Shown here piece after piece: positions 1 to 9,278 of a stretch of 64,000 nt of DNA. The notes below the pieces were generated by a model, which saw only the letters and a program-made list of their open reading frames with translations, ran no database searches and was not told where the DNA came from. Numbering within the stretch: position 1 is the stretch's first letter; every line of letters begins with the position of its first letter. Made by a program: the position numbers and the translations under genes. The stretch is from NCBI RefSeq assembly GCF_004330295.1, contig NZ_SJOJ01000018.1, positions 1 to 64,000 on the forward strand. Direction: 5' to 3'. This stretch comes from Rahnella victoriana. GTDB taxonomy: Bacteria > Pseudomonadota > Gammaproteobacteria > Enterobacterales > Enterobacteriaceae.

Positions 1-110
1 GATATTTTTTGCCACCGAAGTGGCTGATATCGTCTTGTGAGTGCCCACACAGATTGTCTGATAAATTGTTAAAGAGCAGTGAGTTACGCGCTTTCGCTTG
101 CTAACTCGAG
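1..110 (-). other. 5' leader of a ribosomal RNA operon (boxB/boxA antitermination region)
   Basis: Read on the minus strand this is the transcribed leader just upstream of a 16S rRNA gene that lies beyond the left edge. A hairpin at about 80-107 (GAGTTA stem closing a GCGAAAGC-type loop) matches the boxB element. The motif TGCTCTTTAACAATT just downstream (about 64-78) is the boxA element bound by NusB/NusE. The conserved stretch CTGTGTGGGCACTC follows near 46-59. No mature rRNA is inside the window. In E. coli an rRNA operon also lies just downstream of gmhB, in the same relation. Confidence 0.85.
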
Positions 111-117
111 GTGGCGT

Positions 118-145
118 ATATTACGCTTTCCTCATTCAGTGTCAA
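118..145 (-). promoter_or_regulatory. rRNA operon promoter P2
   Basis: On the minus strand a -35 TTGACA (140-145) and -10 TAATAT (118-123) are separated by 16 bp, followed by a GC-containing discriminator. This matches the proximal P2 promoter of enterobacterial rRNA operons. Confidence 0.85.
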
Positions 146-237
146 CCGTTTATTTCATCCGGTCATCACTGTTTTTAATCTTTCCGACCCGGTTACTTCG
201 TGATGTTGTTCACGTTGTTCCCTGTCGATGGAGCGGC

Positions 238-310
238 ATTATAGGGAGTTGGATTTTAATGGCAAGCGAATAAATACAGTTTTATTTCGTTTGCCGTTTT
301 TTTATCCAAA
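238..310 (-). promoter_or_regulatory. rRNA operon promoter P1 with A/T-rich UP element
   Basis: On the minus strand a -35 TTGCCA (260-265) and a perfect -10 TATAAT (238-243) are spaced 16 bp, preceded by the ACTCCC stretch typical of rrn P1. The roughly 40 bp upstream (266-310) is rich in A/T and fits an UP element bound by the RNA polymerase alpha subunit. Distal P1 promoters of this kind are the growth-rate and ppGpp controlled ones; that regulation is inferred from the family. Confidence 0.85.
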
Positions 311-315
311 GGCTG

Positions 316-882
316 CTATTTCTGCCCTTTTGCTATAAAGGAAGGCAATGCAGCAAGGCTTTCCAGTACCATGTCCGCCGCACTTTCACTTTCTGCGGTC
401 ACAGGCTTACCGGTACGAACTAAAATCTTATGTCCTACGCCTGCGGCGGCAGCGGCCTGCATATCTTCAAGCTTATCGCCCACCATATAAGAAGAGGCCA
501 TATCAATGTTTAGCTCTTCTTTGGCCGTCAAAAACATACCCGGTTGCGGCTTACGGCAATCACAGACCTGAGTAAACGCTTTCACGGCACCTTCCGGATG
601 ATGCGGGCAGAAGTAGATACCATCCAGATCCACACCGCGGTCGGCCAGTGACCAGTCCATCCACTCTGTGAGCGTCATAAACTGCTCTTCAGTAAATTTA
701 CCCCGCGCGATACCGGACTGATTGGTGACCAGCACCAGTAAAAAGCCCATTTCCTTTAATTTAAGGCAGGCATCAATGACACCGTCGATAAACTGGAAAT
801 CATCGATTTCATGTACATAACCGTGATCGACATTCAAAGTGCCATCACGGTCGAGAAAGATTGCTGAAACAGGTTGTGCCAC
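316..882 (-). CDS. gmhB: D-glycero-beta-D-manno-heptose 1,7-bisphosphate 7-phosphatase
   Basis: GmhB removes the 7-phosphate in the cytosolic pathway to ADP-heptose, the precursor of the lipopolysaccharide inner core. The 188-residue protein is full length. It shows HAD motif I DRDGT at residues 11-15 (Asp11 nucleophile, Asp13 acid/base), a TNQSG motif near 53-57, a zinc loop with Cys92, His94, Cys107 and Cys109, and GDKLED near 135-140. The start codon is GTG, chosen because a strong AGGAG site sits seven bases upstream and the N-terminus matches relatives. It is divergent from metN and lies upstream of the rRNA operon. Confidence 0.96.
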   Translation of the reverse strand: MAQPVSAIFLDRDGTLNVDHGYVHEIDDFQFIDGVIDACLKLKEMGFLLVLVTNQSGIARGKFTEEQFMTLTEWMDWSLADRGVDLDGIYFCPHHPEGAVKAFTQVCDCRKPQPGMFLTAKEELNIDMASSYMVGDKLEDMQAAAAAGVGHKILVRTGKPVTAESESAADMVLESLAALPSFIAKGQK

Positions 883-955
883 GAATTTGCTCCTGATGGC
901 TGATTAACGGCGCCAGTATCGCATGTTTTCAATGTCCGTGAGAATGCTAACCTGG

Positions 956-984
956 TTGACTTAGACGTCTAGACGCCTTAGCAT
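956..984 (+). promoter_or_regulatory. metNIQ promoter with two tandem MetJ boxes
   Basis: A -35 TTGACT (956-961) and -10 TAGCAT (979-984) are spaced 17 bp. Two adjacent 8-bp met boxes fill the spacer: AGACGTCT (963-970), a perfect consensus, and AGACGCCT (971-978), one mismatch. MetJ with S-adenosylmethionine bound here would block RNA polymerase, so the transporter should be repressed when methionine is plentiful. Confidence 0.93.
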
Positions 985-997
985 CCACGACATGCTA

Positions 998-1012
998 CGG
1001 GGGAGAGCCCCG
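998..1012 (+). other. Hairpin in the metN leader
   Basis: A perfect 5-bp GC stem (cgggg / ccccg) around a gagag loop lies in the untranslated leader between the MetJ-controlled promoter and the metN start. No run of T follows, so it is not an obvious terminator. Its role is unknown; it may only stabilise the transcript's 5' end. Confidence 0.4.
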
Positions 1013-1060
1013 CAGAGTTAATTTCACCACGTCACGGCAAAAAGACAGAATAAAAAAAAT

Positions 1061-2092
1061 ATGATTAAACTTTCAAACATCACCAAGGTTTTCCAGCAGG
1101 GTTCGCGCCAGATTGTCGCGCTCTCTGACGTGAGTCTTCACGTCCCTGCCGGACAAATTTATGGCGTTATCGGCTCTTCCGGCGCGGGGAAAAGTACGTT
1201 AATCCGCTGCGTCAATTTGCTGGAACGTCCGACGGAAGGCCAGGTCTTGGTCGATGGTCAGGATCTGATGTCTTTCTCAGAGAAAGCGCTGACCCGTGCA
1301 CGTCGCCAGATTGGCATGATTTTCCAGCATTTTAATCTGCTGTCGTCACGTACCGTGTATGGCAACGTAGCATTGCCACTGGAACTCGATAATCTCTCTT
1401 CCGCAGACATTAAGACGCGCGTCTCCGAACTTCTTAAGCTGGTCGGTCTGGAAGATAAGCATGACGCTTATCCGGCTAATCTTTCCGGCGGACAAAAACA
1501 ACGTGTGGCGATTGCCCGTGCGCTGGCCAGTAATCCTAAAGTATTGCTGTGTGATGAAGCCACCAGTGCATTGGATCCGGCAACCACCCGCGCCATTCTG
1601 GAACTGCTGAAAGATATCAACCGTCGTCTGGGACTGACCATTCTGCTGATCACTCATGAGATGGATGTTGTAAAACGCATTTGCGACCAGGTTGCCGTGA
1701 TCAGCGATGGCAAACTGATTGAGCAGGATAAAGTGAGCGAAATGTTCTCTCATCCTAAAACGCCGCTGGCTCAGCAGTTCATTCAGTCGACCTTACATCT
1801 GGATATCCCGGAAGATTACGCCGTGCGCATGATCCCCACAGCGGAAGAAGGTCGTGTGCCTTTACTGCGGCTGGAATTTACAGGTCAGTCAGTGGATGCT
1901 CCGCTGCTGTCAGAAGCTGTACGTCGCTTTGACATTAACAACAATATTATCAGTGCTCAGATGGATTATGCCGGCGGTGTGAAGTTCGGGATTATGCTGA
2001 CGGAAATGCACGGTTCAGAAGAAAACACTCAGGCGGCTATTCAGTTCCTGCATGAGAATCAGGTGAAAGTAGAGGTGCTCGGTTATGTCTGA
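1061..2092 (+). CDS. metN: D- and L-methionine ABC transporter, ATP-binding protein MetN
   Basis: MetN hydrolyses ATP to drive methionine uptake through MetI. The 343-residue protein has a Walker A motif GSSGAGKST (38-46), the ABC signature LSGGQ (141-145), and Walker B with DEATSALD (165-172). A C-terminal regulatory (NIL/C2) domain occupies roughly residues 265-343; in E. coli this domain binds methionine and causes trans-inhibition. The stop overlaps the metI start by 8 bp, so the two are translationally coupled. Transcription starts from the MetJ-box promoter just upstream. Confidence 0.97.
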   Translation: MIKLSNITKVFQQGSRQIVALSDVSLHVPAGQIYGVIGSSGAGKSTLIRCVNLLERPTEGQVLVDGQDLMSFSEKALTRARRQIGMIFQHFNLLSSRTVYGNVALPLELDNLSSADIKTRVSELLKLVGLEDKHDAYPANLSGGQKQRVAIARALASNPKVLLCDEATSALDPATTRAILELLKDINRRLGLTILLITHEMDVVKRICDQVAVISDGKLIEQDKVSEMFSHPKTPLAQQFIQSTLHLDIPEDYAVRMIPTAEEGRVPLLRLEFTGQSVDAPLLSEAVRRFDINNNIISAQMDYAGGVKFGIMLTEMHGSEENTQAAIQFLHENQVKVEVLGYV

Positions 2093-2738
2093 GGCAATGA
2101 TGTGGTTAATGGGCCGGGGTATCTGGGAAACGGTCATCATGACGCTGACCTCTGGTTTCTTTGGTTTTGTGTTGGGTCTGCCTTTTGGCGTGCTGCTGTA
2201 TGTCACCCGTCCGGGCCAGATTGCAGAGAATAAAAATGTCTACCGCGTGATGTCGGCGTTGGTGAACATTTTCCGTTCCATTCCTTTTATTATCCTGCTG
2301 GTGTGGATGATTCCGTTCACCCGCATGATTGTGGGTACCTCTATCGGTCTACAGGCGGCAATTGTCCCGCTGACTGTGGGTGCCGCACCCTTTATTGCCC
2401 GTATGGTTGAAAACGCCCTGCTGGAGATCCCAAGCGGTCTGGTGGAAGCTTCCCGCGCAATGGGCGCAACGCCGATGCAGATCATCCGTAAAATCCTGTT
2501 ACCGGAAGCCCTGCCAGGTCTGGTCAATGCCGCCACCATCACATTGATCACTCTCGTAGGCTATTCTGCTATGGGTGGTGCTGTCGGTGCCGGTGGTCTG
2601 GGGCAAATCGGTTATCAGTACGGTTATATCGGTTATGACGCCACGGTGATGAATACGGTATTAGTCCTGTTAGTGGTTTTGGTGTATTTAATTCAGTTTT
2701 GTGGCGACCGCATCGTAAAAGCAGTCACACATAAATAA
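2085..2738 (+). CDS. metI: Methionine ABC transporter permease MetI
   Basis: MetI is the inner-membrane channel of the MetNIQ importer. The 217-residue protein is strongly hydrophobic with about five membrane segments. It carries the EAA loop typical of binding-protein-dependent permeases ([20 protein letters not shown] region, about residues 123-142), which contacts MetN. Length equals the E. coli protein. It overlaps metN and precedes metQ by 62 bp. Confidence 0.97.
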   Translation: MSEAMMWLMGRGIWETVIMTLTSGFFGFVLGLPFGVLLYVTRPGQIAENKNVYRVMSALVNIFRSIPFIILLVWMIPFTRMIVGTSIGLQAAIVPLTVGAAPFIARMVENALLEIPSGLVEASRAMGATPMQIIRKILLPEALPGLVNAATITLITLVGYSAMGGAVGAGGLGQIGYQYGYIGYDATVMNTVLVLLVVLVYLIQFCGDRIVKAVTHK

Positions 2739-2800
2739 CGAAACAACAGCGGTAATAGCTACCCTGTGAATGATTTTTATCCGCTTATTGAGGAAAGGAC

Positions 2801-3616
2801 ATGTCTAACAAATTCAAATCCATTGCAGTTGTCGGCGCGCTTCTGGGATCGCTGGCTTTAGTTGGCTGCGGGCCAAAAGAACAAGATCCAAACCACATCA
2901 AAGTGGGTGTGATTGTCGGTTCTGAACAGCAGGTTGCTGAAGTTGCACAGAAAGTGGCAAAAGAAAAATACGGTCTTGATGTTGAGCTGGTGACATTCAA
3001 CGATTACGTATTGCCTAACGAAGCGTTGAGCAAAGGCGATATTGATGTTAACGCTTTCCAGCACAAACCTTACCTTGATCAGCAGATTAAAGATCGTGGC
3101 TATAAGCTGGTGCCGGTCGGCAACACCTTCGTCTACCCTATCGCGGGTTACTCTAAGAAAATCAAATCAATTGATGAACTGAAAGATGGCGATCAGGTTG
3201 CACTGCCAAACGATCCGACTAACCTCGGCCGTTCTTTACTGTTGCTGCAAAAACAAGGTCTGATCAAACTGAAAGACGGTGTTGGCCTGCTGCCGACCGT
3301 TCTGGATGTGACTGAGAATCCTAAAAACCTGAAACTGGTCGAGCTGGAAGCTCCGCAACTGCCACGTTCACTGGATGATGCGAAAATCGCACTGGCAGTT
3401 ATCAACACCACTTACGCCAGCCAGATCAACCTGACGCCGGAAAAAGACGGTATCTTCGTAGAAGATAAAGATTCTCCATACGTAAACCTGATCGTTGCAC
3501 GCGAAGATAACAAAGACGCAGAAAACGTGAAGAAATTCGTTCAGGCGTATCAGTCTGACGAAGTGAACGCTGCTGCGAACAAAATCTTCAACGGCGGCGC
3601 TGTAAAAGGCTGGTAA
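2801..3616 (+). CDS. metQ: Methionine-binding lipoprotein MetQ
   Basis: MetQ captures methionine in the periplasm and delivers it to MetI. The 271-residue protein starts with a lipoprotein signal and lipobox LVGC (Cys23), followed by the NlpA/MetQ solute-binding fold. The AGGAAAGGAC site just before the ATG is a strong ribosome binding site. It is the last gene of metNIQ; a strong terminator follows at 3701. Confidence 0.97.
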   Translation: MSNKFKSIAVVGALLGSLALVGCGPKEQDPNHIKVGVIVGSEQQVAEVAQKVAKEKYGLDVELVTFNDYVLPNEALSKGDIDVNAFQHKPYLDQQIKDRGYKLVPVGNTFVYPIAGYSKKIKSIDELKDGDQVALPNDPTNLGRSLLLLQKQGLIKLKDGVGLLPTVLDVTENPKNLKLVELEAPQLPRSLDDAKIALAVINTTYASQINLTPEKDGIFVEDKDSPYVNLIVAREDNKDAENVKKFVQAYQSDEVNAAANKIFNGGAVKGW

Positions 3617-3700
3617 TGACGTGAAATGAGCCGCTGAGGATTTCTCCGGGCGATTCATTTCTCAAATATTACTTTCTCAAAGACCTTTTTCAGAAATAAA

Positions 3701-3735
3701 TAACAAGGCGGGCAGTTGCCCGCCTTGTTATTTTC
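3701..3735 (+). terminator. Rho-independent terminator after metQ
   Basis: A long perfect stem (taacaaggcgggca / tgcccgccttgtta, 3701-3730) is followed by TTTT. It ends the metNIQ operon before rcsF. Confidence 0.9.
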
Positions 3736-3801
3736 TCAATACCTTGGTTCAATAACGCCACATTCTTTCCTGTAAACATATTAAAAAGCAGAGGATATAC
3801 C

Positions 3802-4209
3802 ATGCGTGCTTTACCTCTCTGTTTGTCGGCACTTTTGCTGGCGGGTTGTTCCCTGACTCAACACACACAGCCAACACCTCCTGCGCCTGTTGTTAAAGAA
3901 GAACCAAAACCAGTCAAACCAAAGCCGGCTCCAGTGCGCCCTGCTCCTGTAAAACTGTATAAAGATGCAGAAGCTTTAGTCGGAACGCCGTTCCGTGATC
4001 TGGGTGAAGTCTCCGGAGAGTCCTGCCAGAGCGCTCAAAACGATACGCCGCCAAGTCTGGCAACGGCGCGTAAGAGAATGCTGACCCGCGCATCTTATAT
4101 GAAAGCCAATGCCGTGTTGCTGCATCAGTGCCAGATCATCAGCGGTGTGCCAGGCTGCTTCCAGCAGGCAATTTGTCAGGGTTCTGCCCTGAACGTCACG
4201 TTTAAATGA
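3802..4209 (+). CDS. rcsF: Rcs stress sensor, outer-membrane lipoprotein RcsF
   Basis: RcsF senses envelope damage and activates the Rcs phosphorelay by acting on IgaA. The 135-residue protein has lipobox LAGC (Cys16), a proline/lysine-rich linker (about 23-50), and a folded domain with four cysteines (75, 110, 119, 125). In E. coli these form two nonconsecutive disulfides. Its stop overlaps the trmO start in an ATGA, so the two genes are coupled, as in E. coli. Confidence 0.96.
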   Translation: MRALPLCLSALLLAGCSLTQHTQPTPPAPVVKEEPKPVKPKPAPVRPAPVKLYKDAEALVGTPFRDLGEVSGESCQSAQNDTPPSLATARKRMLTRASYMKANAVLLHQCQIISGVPGCFQQAICQGSALNVTFK

Positions 4210-4913
4210 CCTCTTTTGCTTTTGAACAAATAGGGACAATTCACTCGCCCTATAAAGAGAAGTTTGCTGTCCCGCGTCAGCCTGGTTTGATTCAGGATGG
4301 CGGCGGTGAATTACATCTGCATGCGCCTTACAACCAGCCTGAAGCCGTTCGCGGGCTGGAAGAGTTCAGCCATTTATGGGTGATGTTCATTTTTCATCAG
4401 ACGATGGAGGGAGGATGGCGCCCGACGGTTCGCCCGCCACGCCTTGGTGGCAATGCACGCACCGGTGTTTTTGCCACACGGTCCACTTTTCGGCCTAACC
4501 CGCTCGGCATGTCTCTGGTTGAACTGAAAGGGATCCGCTGTCAGGGACAGAATGTCGTTCTGCAACTTGGCAGTCTGGATTTAGTGGATGGCACGCCGGT
4601 TGTCGATATCAAACCCTATCTGCCTTTTGCGGAAAGCCATCCTGATGCGCGCGCCGGGTTTGCCCAGCACGCGCCGGATGCCGATATGCCGGTCGAGTTT
4701 TTACCTCAGGCTGAACAACAGCTGGCGGAACAAGCGCGGCGCTACCCACATCTGCGCCGTTTCATCACGCAGGTTTTAGGTCAGGATCCGCGTCCTGCTT
4801 ACCGCAAAGGGGAATCCGCAGAACGCGATTACGCTGTTCGCCTGCTGGAATTTAATGTCCGCTGGCGGGTTGTGGGTTCTCTGAATCAGGTATTGTCCCT
4901 CGACAAAAACTAA
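4206..4913 (+). CDS. trmO: tRNA (N6-threonylcarbamoyl-A37) methyltransferase TrmO
   Basis: TrmO (also TsaA, YaeB) uses S-adenosylmethionine to methylate the N6 of t6A37 in threonine tRNA. The 235-residue product contains the family block GVFATRSTFRPNPLGMS near residues 87-103 within a beta-barrel domain, and a C-terminal extension including DPRPAY. Length matches E. coli TrmO. It is coupled to rcsF by a 4-bp overlap and sits 118 bp before proS. Confidence 0.95.
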   Translation: MTSFAFEQIGTIHSPYKEKFAVPRQPGLIQDGGGELHLHAPYNQPEAVRGLEEFSHLWVMFIFHQTMEGGWRPTVRPPRLGGNARTGVFATRSTFRPNPLGMSLVELKGIRCQGQNVVLQLGSLDLVDGTPVVDIKPYLPFAESHPDARAGFAQHAPDADMPVEFLPQAEQQLAEQARRYPHLRRFITQVLGQDPRPAYRKGESAERDYAVRLLEFNVRWRVVGSLNQVLSLDKN

Positions 4914-5031
4914 ATTTCCTCTGCGTCTCTTTTGGCAACAGCAACTCGCTGGTAAACTAAGCCACTTTTCACGTTTTGGCTGCCTATGGCAGCCCGATTG
5001 CAATTTGCAGTGCTAACGGAACCAACACATC

Positions 5032-6750
5032 ATGCGTACTACTCAATATCTGCTCTCTACACTGAAAGAGACGCCAGCCGACGCGGAAGTTATCAGCCAC
5101 CAGCTGATGCTGCGCGCGGGGATGATCCGTAAACTGGCCTCGGGCCTGTATACCTGGCTGCCGACCGGCTTACGTGTTCTCAAAAAAGTTGAAAACATCG
5201 TACGCGAAGAAATGAACAACGCGAACGCTATTGAAGTGTCGATGCCGGTAGTTCAGCCCGCCGACTTATGGCAGGAGAGCGGACGTTGGGAACAATATGG
5301 TCCGGAATTATTACGTTTCGTTGATCGCGGCGAGCGTCCTTTCGTTCTGGGTCCAACCCACGAAGAAGTGATTACCGATCTGATCCGTAATGAAGTCAGC
5401 TCGTACAAACAGCTGCCACTGAACTTCTTCCAGATCCAGACCAAATTCCGTGACGAAGTTCGCCCGCGTTTTGGTGTGATGCGCTCCCGTGAATTCCTGA
5501 TGAAAGATGCCTACTCGTTCCACACGACGCAGGAATCTTTGCAGGAAACCTATGACGCGATGTACGCGGCCTACAGCCAGATTTTCAACCGCATGGGTCT
5601 GGATTTCCGTGCCGTGCTGGCGGATACCGGTTCTATCGGCGGCAGCGCCTCCCATGAGTTCCAGGTACTAGCACAAAGCGGCGAAGATGATGTGGTGTTC
5701 TCTGACTCTTCTGAGTTTGCCGCCAACATTGAGTTTGCTGAAGCACTGGCACCAAGTACGCCACGTGCTGCTGCAACCGAAGAGATGCGTGTTGTTGAAA
5801 CGCCGGACGCAAAAACCATTGCTGAACTGACTGAACAGTTCCAGGTTCCGGTTGAGAAAACCGTGAAAACCCTGATGGTTCACGCAACAGAGGAAAGCGG
5901 CCATAAGCTGGTCGCCCTGCTGGTTCGCGGTGATCATGAGCTGAACGAAATCAAAGCCGAAAAACTGCCGCAAGTGGCGTCACCACTGACCTTTGCAACA
6001 GAAGCTGAAATTCGTGAAATCGTTGCGGCTGGCCCGGGTTCACTCGGCCCGGTAAATCTGCCAATGCCAATTGTTGCCGACCGCACTGTTGCCGCCATGA
6101 GCGATTTCAGCGCAGGCGCAAACATCGACGGTAAACACTATTTCGGTATTAACTGGGATCGCGATACTGCGCTGCCAGAAGTCGCCGATATCCGTAACGT
6201 GGTCGCAGGCGATCCAAGCCCGGATGGTCAGGGTACGCTGGTGATCAAACGCGGGATTGAAGTCGGTCATATCTTCCAGCTGGGGACAAAATACTCAGAA
6301 GCGATGAACGCGACCGTTCAGGGCGAAGATGGCAAAAACCAGGTGATGACCATGGGTTGTTACGGTATCGGCGTGACCCGTGTGGTCGCTGCGGCGATTG
6401 AGCAGAACCATGACGATCGCGGCATTATCTGGCCGGATGCTATCGCACCATTCCAGGTCGCTATTCTGCCAATGAACATGCATAAATCTTTCCGCGTGAA
6501 AGATGCCGCAGAAGCGTTGTACAAAGAACTGCGCTCACACGGTATTGATGTGATCCTCGACGATCGCAAAGAACGTCCGGGCGTCATGTTCGCGGATATG
6601 GAACTGATCGGTGTGCCGCATCACGTGGTGATTGGTGATCGTAATCTGGATGCTGAAGAGCTGGAATACAAAAACCGTCGCACTGGCGAAAAACAGATGA
6701 TCAAACAAAGTGATATCGTTGAGTATCTGCTGAGCCAGATCCCGCGTTAA
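5032..6750 (+). CDS. proS: Prolyl-tRNA synthetase (bacterial type with editing domain)
   Basis: ProS charges tRNA-Pro with proline. At 572 residues it is the bacterial-type enzyme. Class II motif 2 appears near residues 137-157 ([20 protein letters not shown]), motif 3 near 444 (GCYGIGVTR), and the inserted editing domain, which deacylates Ala-tRNA-Pro, lies between them at about 225-400. The C-terminal anticodon-binding domain follows. A terminator hairpin begins 26 bp after the stop. Confidence 0.98.
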   Translation: MRTTQYLLSTLKETPADAEVISHQLMLRAGMIRKLASGLYTWLPTGLRVLKKVENIVREEMNNANAIEVSMPVVQPADLWQESGRWEQYGPELLRFVDRGERPFVLGPTHEEVITDLIRNEVSSYKQLPLNFFQIQTKFRDEVRPRFGVMRSREFLMKDAYSFHTTQESLQETYDAMYAAYSQIFNRMGLDFRAVLADTGSIGGSASHEFQVLAQSGEDDVVFSDSSEFAANIEFAEALAPSTPRAAATEEMRVVETPDAKTIAELTEQFQVPVEKTVKTLMVHATEESGHKLVALLVRGDHELNEIKAEKLPQVASPLTFATEAEIREIVAAGPGSLGPVNLPMPIVADRTVAAMSDFSAGANIDGKHYFGINWDRDTALPEVADIRNVVAGDPSPDGQGTLVIKRGIEVGHIFQLGTKYSEAMNATVQGEDGKNQVMTMGCYGIGVTRVVAAAIEQNHDDRGIIWPDAIAPFQVAILPMNMHKSFRVKDAAEALYKELRSHGIDVILDDRKERPGVMFADMELIGVPHHVVIGDRNLDAEELEYKNRRTGEKQMIKQSDIVEYLLSQIPR

Positions 6751-6775
6751 GATCAGCTGACGATCATTTGCCTGT

Positions 6776-6808
6776 AAAAATGCCCGCATAATGCGGGCAT
6801 TTTTCTTT
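6776..6808. terminator. Bidirectional terminator between proS and nlpE
   Basis: The stem aaaaatgcccgca / tgcgggcattttt (6776-6804) has T-rich flanks on both strands. It serves the convergent genes proS (+) and nlpE (-). Confidence 0.88.
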
Positions 6809-6828
6809 GTGTAGTTCAGTGAGCGTCA

Positions 6829-7506
6829 TTACGGACAGGATTTGGTGGCATCAAACCTGACATTTTTATCTGCCACTACAGCCTTCTGCATCTGCCCTTC
6901 TTCCATTGACGGTTCTGTCATGAAATGTCCGTCCATTGAAAGAAAGACCAGCTGATTCGGGGTTTTCCGCGCTGCAAGATACCCTTCTTCCAGCGATTTA
7001 TTGGCTGACATCGGGAATACATTGCCGGTCGCGCAATCCTTAAAGGATGCCGCATCGGCGCTGTATTGCATCATTCCGGTCAATGCCATCGGCGTCTTCG
7101 GCAAATTCTGCTGCACCGGCTTCAACGTGTAATTGAATGTGGAGGTGATCGGCTCCCCGCTTTGATCCAGCATTTCCAGATTTTCATCTTTCGGATGGAA
7201 GTAGCGTTTCTCACCATCGTTTCCAGTCAGTACCAGTTTATCAGCCGTCCGTGCCCAACTTCCGTAACTGGCGAACGCCTGATCGCCGTCTTTACTTCCC
7301 TGATAAATTTCCTGCAGGATATAGGTTCCGTCCTGTTGAAGGAAAAGTGACGTCTTCAGGCCACTGCAGTCGGCACAAGGCAATACGCCGCTGTAACTTT
7401 GCTGCATCGCCTGCAAGGGTTTTTCATGATTAAACGCGGCGGTATGACAGCCAAACAGTGACAGCGCCCCGAGCGCCAGCACTGCACTAATAATGATTTT
7501 TTTCAC
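6829..7506 (-). CDS. nlpE: Outer-membrane lipoprotein NlpE (CutF), Cpx activator
   Basis: NlpE reports lipoprotein trafficking, surface contact and redox stress to the Cpx system. The 225-residue protein has lipobox LFGC and the N-terminal domain motif PCADCSG (a CxxC) typical of the family. A second domain carries further cysteines, including one three residues from the end. The start is GTG with a GGGGAG site five bases upstream. It is slightly shorter than the E. coli protein (236). Confidence 0.93.
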   Translation of the reverse strand: MKKIIISAVLALGALSLFGCHTAAFNHEKPLQAMQQSYSGVLPCADCSGLKTSLFLQQDGTYILQEIYQGSKDGDQAFASYGSWARTADKLVLTGNDGEKRYFHPKDENLEMLDQSGEPITSTFNYTLKPVQQNLPKTPMALTGMMQYSADAASFKDCATGNVFPMSANKSLEEGYLAARKTPNQLVFLSMDGHFMTEPSMEEGQMQKAVVADKNVRFDATKSCP

Positions 7507-7572
7507 AGTTTCTCCCCTACTGCTTTTATCCCGGTGCTGCGATAAAAAATGTCCTGCAGCACGAATTTAGGG

Positions 7573-7983
7573 CTAACGAATCTTGCCCCGCAATGCTTTC
7601 GTCGCACCTTTGCGAACCTTACTTTCTACCCGACGAATTTTCGATCCCCGGGTCGGTTTTGTTGCCCGGCGCGGTTTTTCAATAACCATCGCCTGCGAAA
7701 TCAATGAGCTCAAGCGGGCAAGAGCCGCTTCACGATTCATCTCCTGACTCCGGTATTCCTGAGCCTTGATAATCACCCAGCCGTCAGCGGTCACAGAATG
7801 ATGATTAAACGCCAGTAACCGCTCTTTATAATATTCTGGCAAACTCGACGCTTTAATATCAAAGCGTAAATGGATAGCCGTTGAGGTTTTATTGACGTTC
7901 TGACCGCCGTTACCCTGCGCACGGATCGCCGTTAATTCGATCTCGCTGTCGGGTATTTCCAGTTTTTCAGAAAGGATTAGCAC
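7573..7983 (-). CDS. arfB: Alternative ribosome-rescue factor ArfB
   Basis: ArfB (YaeJ) hydrolyses peptidyl-tRNA on ribosomes stalled at the 3' end of broken mRNA. The catalytic GGQ motif is at residues 26-28, and the basic C-terminal tail (rich in Arg/Lys), which inserts into the mRNA channel, is present. I chose the GTG at 7983, giving 136 residues. It aligns with the start of relatives, lies five bases after the yaeQ stop and has an AGG-type site upstream. An upstream start at 8022 would overlap yaeQ and add residues with no counterpart. Confidence 0.92.
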   Translation of the reverse strand: MLILSEKLEIPDSEIELTAIRAQGNGGQNVNKTSTAIHLRFDIKASSLPEYYKERLLAFNHHSVTADGWVIIKAQEYRSQEMNREAALARLSSLISQAMVIEKPRRATKPTRGSKIRRVESKVRKGATKALRGKIR

Positions 7984-7988
7984 GCTGA

Positions 7989-8549
7989 TTACCTGGTTTC
8001 TTTTACAACAGACTCTTTCCATTCAGAAAAATGAATTTCCAAATTACTCTGAGCATCAGAAAGCCAGATAGTTCCGTCCTGCAACGTCGCCTGTAGATTC
8101 ATGGTCCGGCTGCCAAAAGCAGTCAGCTGATTCAACAACTCATCTTCTAAATAACGGATGCGCAGGTTCTCAAAACCTCTGACTTTCCCTTCGATTTGCG
8201 ACCACCAGACTTTCGCCGCACGCTCACCATACGCGTAAAGGACGACTTCACGCGATTGGTTACAGGCCTTTTTCAGACGCTTCTCATCAGGTAAACCCAG
8301 TTCGACCCATAACTCGATGCCATTGTGGTCATTCTTACGCCAGATTTCAGGCTCGTCTTCGGCACTCAGTCCGCGGGTAAAAGTCAGTCGTTCGTCGGCA
8401 TGGTAAATCCATGCCAGCAGACGCAGCATCATGCGTTGTTCTGTTTCTGAAGGATGCTGTGCCAGAGTCAGGCTGGCGTCATGAAAGAAATTACGATCCA
8501 TATCAGCGATATTGACCGCTGCTTTATAAATGGTTGCTTTTAACGCCAT
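7989..8549 (-). CDS. yaeQ: YaeQ family protein
   Basis: YaeQ is a conserved protein with a fold related to PD-(D/E)XK nucleases and no settled biochemical role; a copy was reported as a suppressor of rfaH loss. The 186-residue form starts at the ATG beginning MALKAT, preceded by an AGGGG site. A longer reading from 8630 adds 27 residues unlike the family. Family blocks such as [16 protein letters not shown] and [11 protein letters not shown] are visible. It is cotranscribed with arfB. Confidence 0.9.
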   Translation of the reverse strand: MALKATIYKAAVNIADMDRNFFHDASLTLAQHPSETEQRMMLRLLAWIYHADERLTFTRGLSAEDEPEIWRKNDHNGIELWVELGLPDEKRLKKACNQSREVVLYAYGERAAKVWWSQIEGKVRGFENLRIRYLEDELLNQLTAFGSRTMNLQATLQDGTIWLSDAQSNLEIHFSEWKESVVKETR

Positions 8550-8689
8550 GGTAAACCCCTTGATAATAGACGCACAGTGTACTTGAAAGCATCCTGCCGC
8601 GACCAGTTTTCCCCCGATGGTTATCCTCAATAATGGCTTTACGCAAACGATTTACCTTTACAGGGCTGCTAATAACTCACACTCTCCTG

Positions 8690-8698
8690 TGCTATAGT
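8690..8698 (+). promoter_or_regulatory. Probable extended -10 promoter for yaeP-rof
   Basis: The motif TG-N-TATAGT (8690-8698) lies about 67 bp before yaeP. No good -35 hexamer is present at 16-18 bp, which fits an extended -10 promoter. Confidence 0.5.
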
Positions 8699-8764
8699 CG
8701 TTAAATACTGAGAGCTTATCTTTCTGCGCTTTCCTCAGAGGGATACGCTTTTTAGGGAGAACTT

Positions 8765-8965
8765 ATGCAACAATACTGTGAGTTGGTACGCCGTAAATAT
8801 TCCGAAATCGCCAGTGGCGATCTTGGATATGTGCCCGATGCGTTGGGCTGTGTATTGAAAGCATTGGACGAAGTCGCAGCAAATGCTGAACTTCCGTCTT
8901 CCGTTAGGGACCAGGCGGCCTACGCCGCCGCTAACTTATTGGTGAGCGATTATGTCGATGAATGA
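8765..8965 (+). CDS. yaeP: YaeP family small protein
   Basis: A 66-residue protein of unknown function, nearly collinear with E. coli YaeP across its length, including the blocks [16 protein letters not shown] and [14 protein letters not shown]. It has an AGGGAGAA site before the ATG. Its 3' end overlaps the start of rof by 14 bp, so the two are almost certainly expressed together; a link to Rho control is only suggested by this context. Confidence 0.92.
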   Translation: MQQYCELVRRKYSEIASGDLGYVPDALGCVLKALDEVAANAELPSSVRDQAAYAAANLLVSDYVDE

Positions 8966-9212
8966 TGAGTACCAACCCATCAATTGTGATGACTACGATA
9001 ATCTCGAGCTCGCCTGCCAGCATCACCTGGTTTTGACGCTGAAGCTACGTAGTGGAGAAGTCGTTGAGGCTAAAGCGAACGATCTATTAATGCGTAAGAA
9101 AGTGGAATATCTGGTGGTAGAGGCGAACGGCGAACAACGGGATCTGCGTCTGGATCACATTGAAAGCTTTAGCCATCCGGAAATTGGCACCGTTGTCGTC
9201 AGCGCAGAATAG
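8952..9212 (+). CDS. rof: Rho-binding antiterminator Rof
   Basis: Rof (YaeO) binds the primary RNA site of the Rho hexamer and inhibits Rho-dependent termination. The 86-residue protein begins [19 protein letters not shown] and ends in the conserved [12 protein letters not shown]. It overlaps yaeP. A hairpin terminator lies about 22 bp after the stop. Confidence 0.94.
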   Translation: MSMNDEYQPINCDDYDNLELACQHHLVLTLKLRSGEVVEAKANDLLMRKKVEYLVVEANGEQRDLRLDHIESFSHPEIGTVVVSAE

Positions 9213-9234
9213 CGACAACCGTCTCAGTTTACCT

Positions 9235-9263
9235 AACGGGCAATCTCAGGATTGCCCGTTTGC
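9235..9263 (+). terminator. Terminator after rof
   Basis: A perfect stem aacgggcaat / attgcccgtt (9235-9260) with a six-base loop, followed by a short T/G-rich tract. It separates rof from the convergent cytochrome gene and may work in both directions. Confidence 0.75.
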
Positions 9264-9278
9264 ATTTCTGCGACAGCC

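Noticed and set aside
79-273. A 64-residue plus-strand frame
   Set aside because: It overlies the rRNA leader and promoters P1/P2 on the opposite strand and has no family resemblance.
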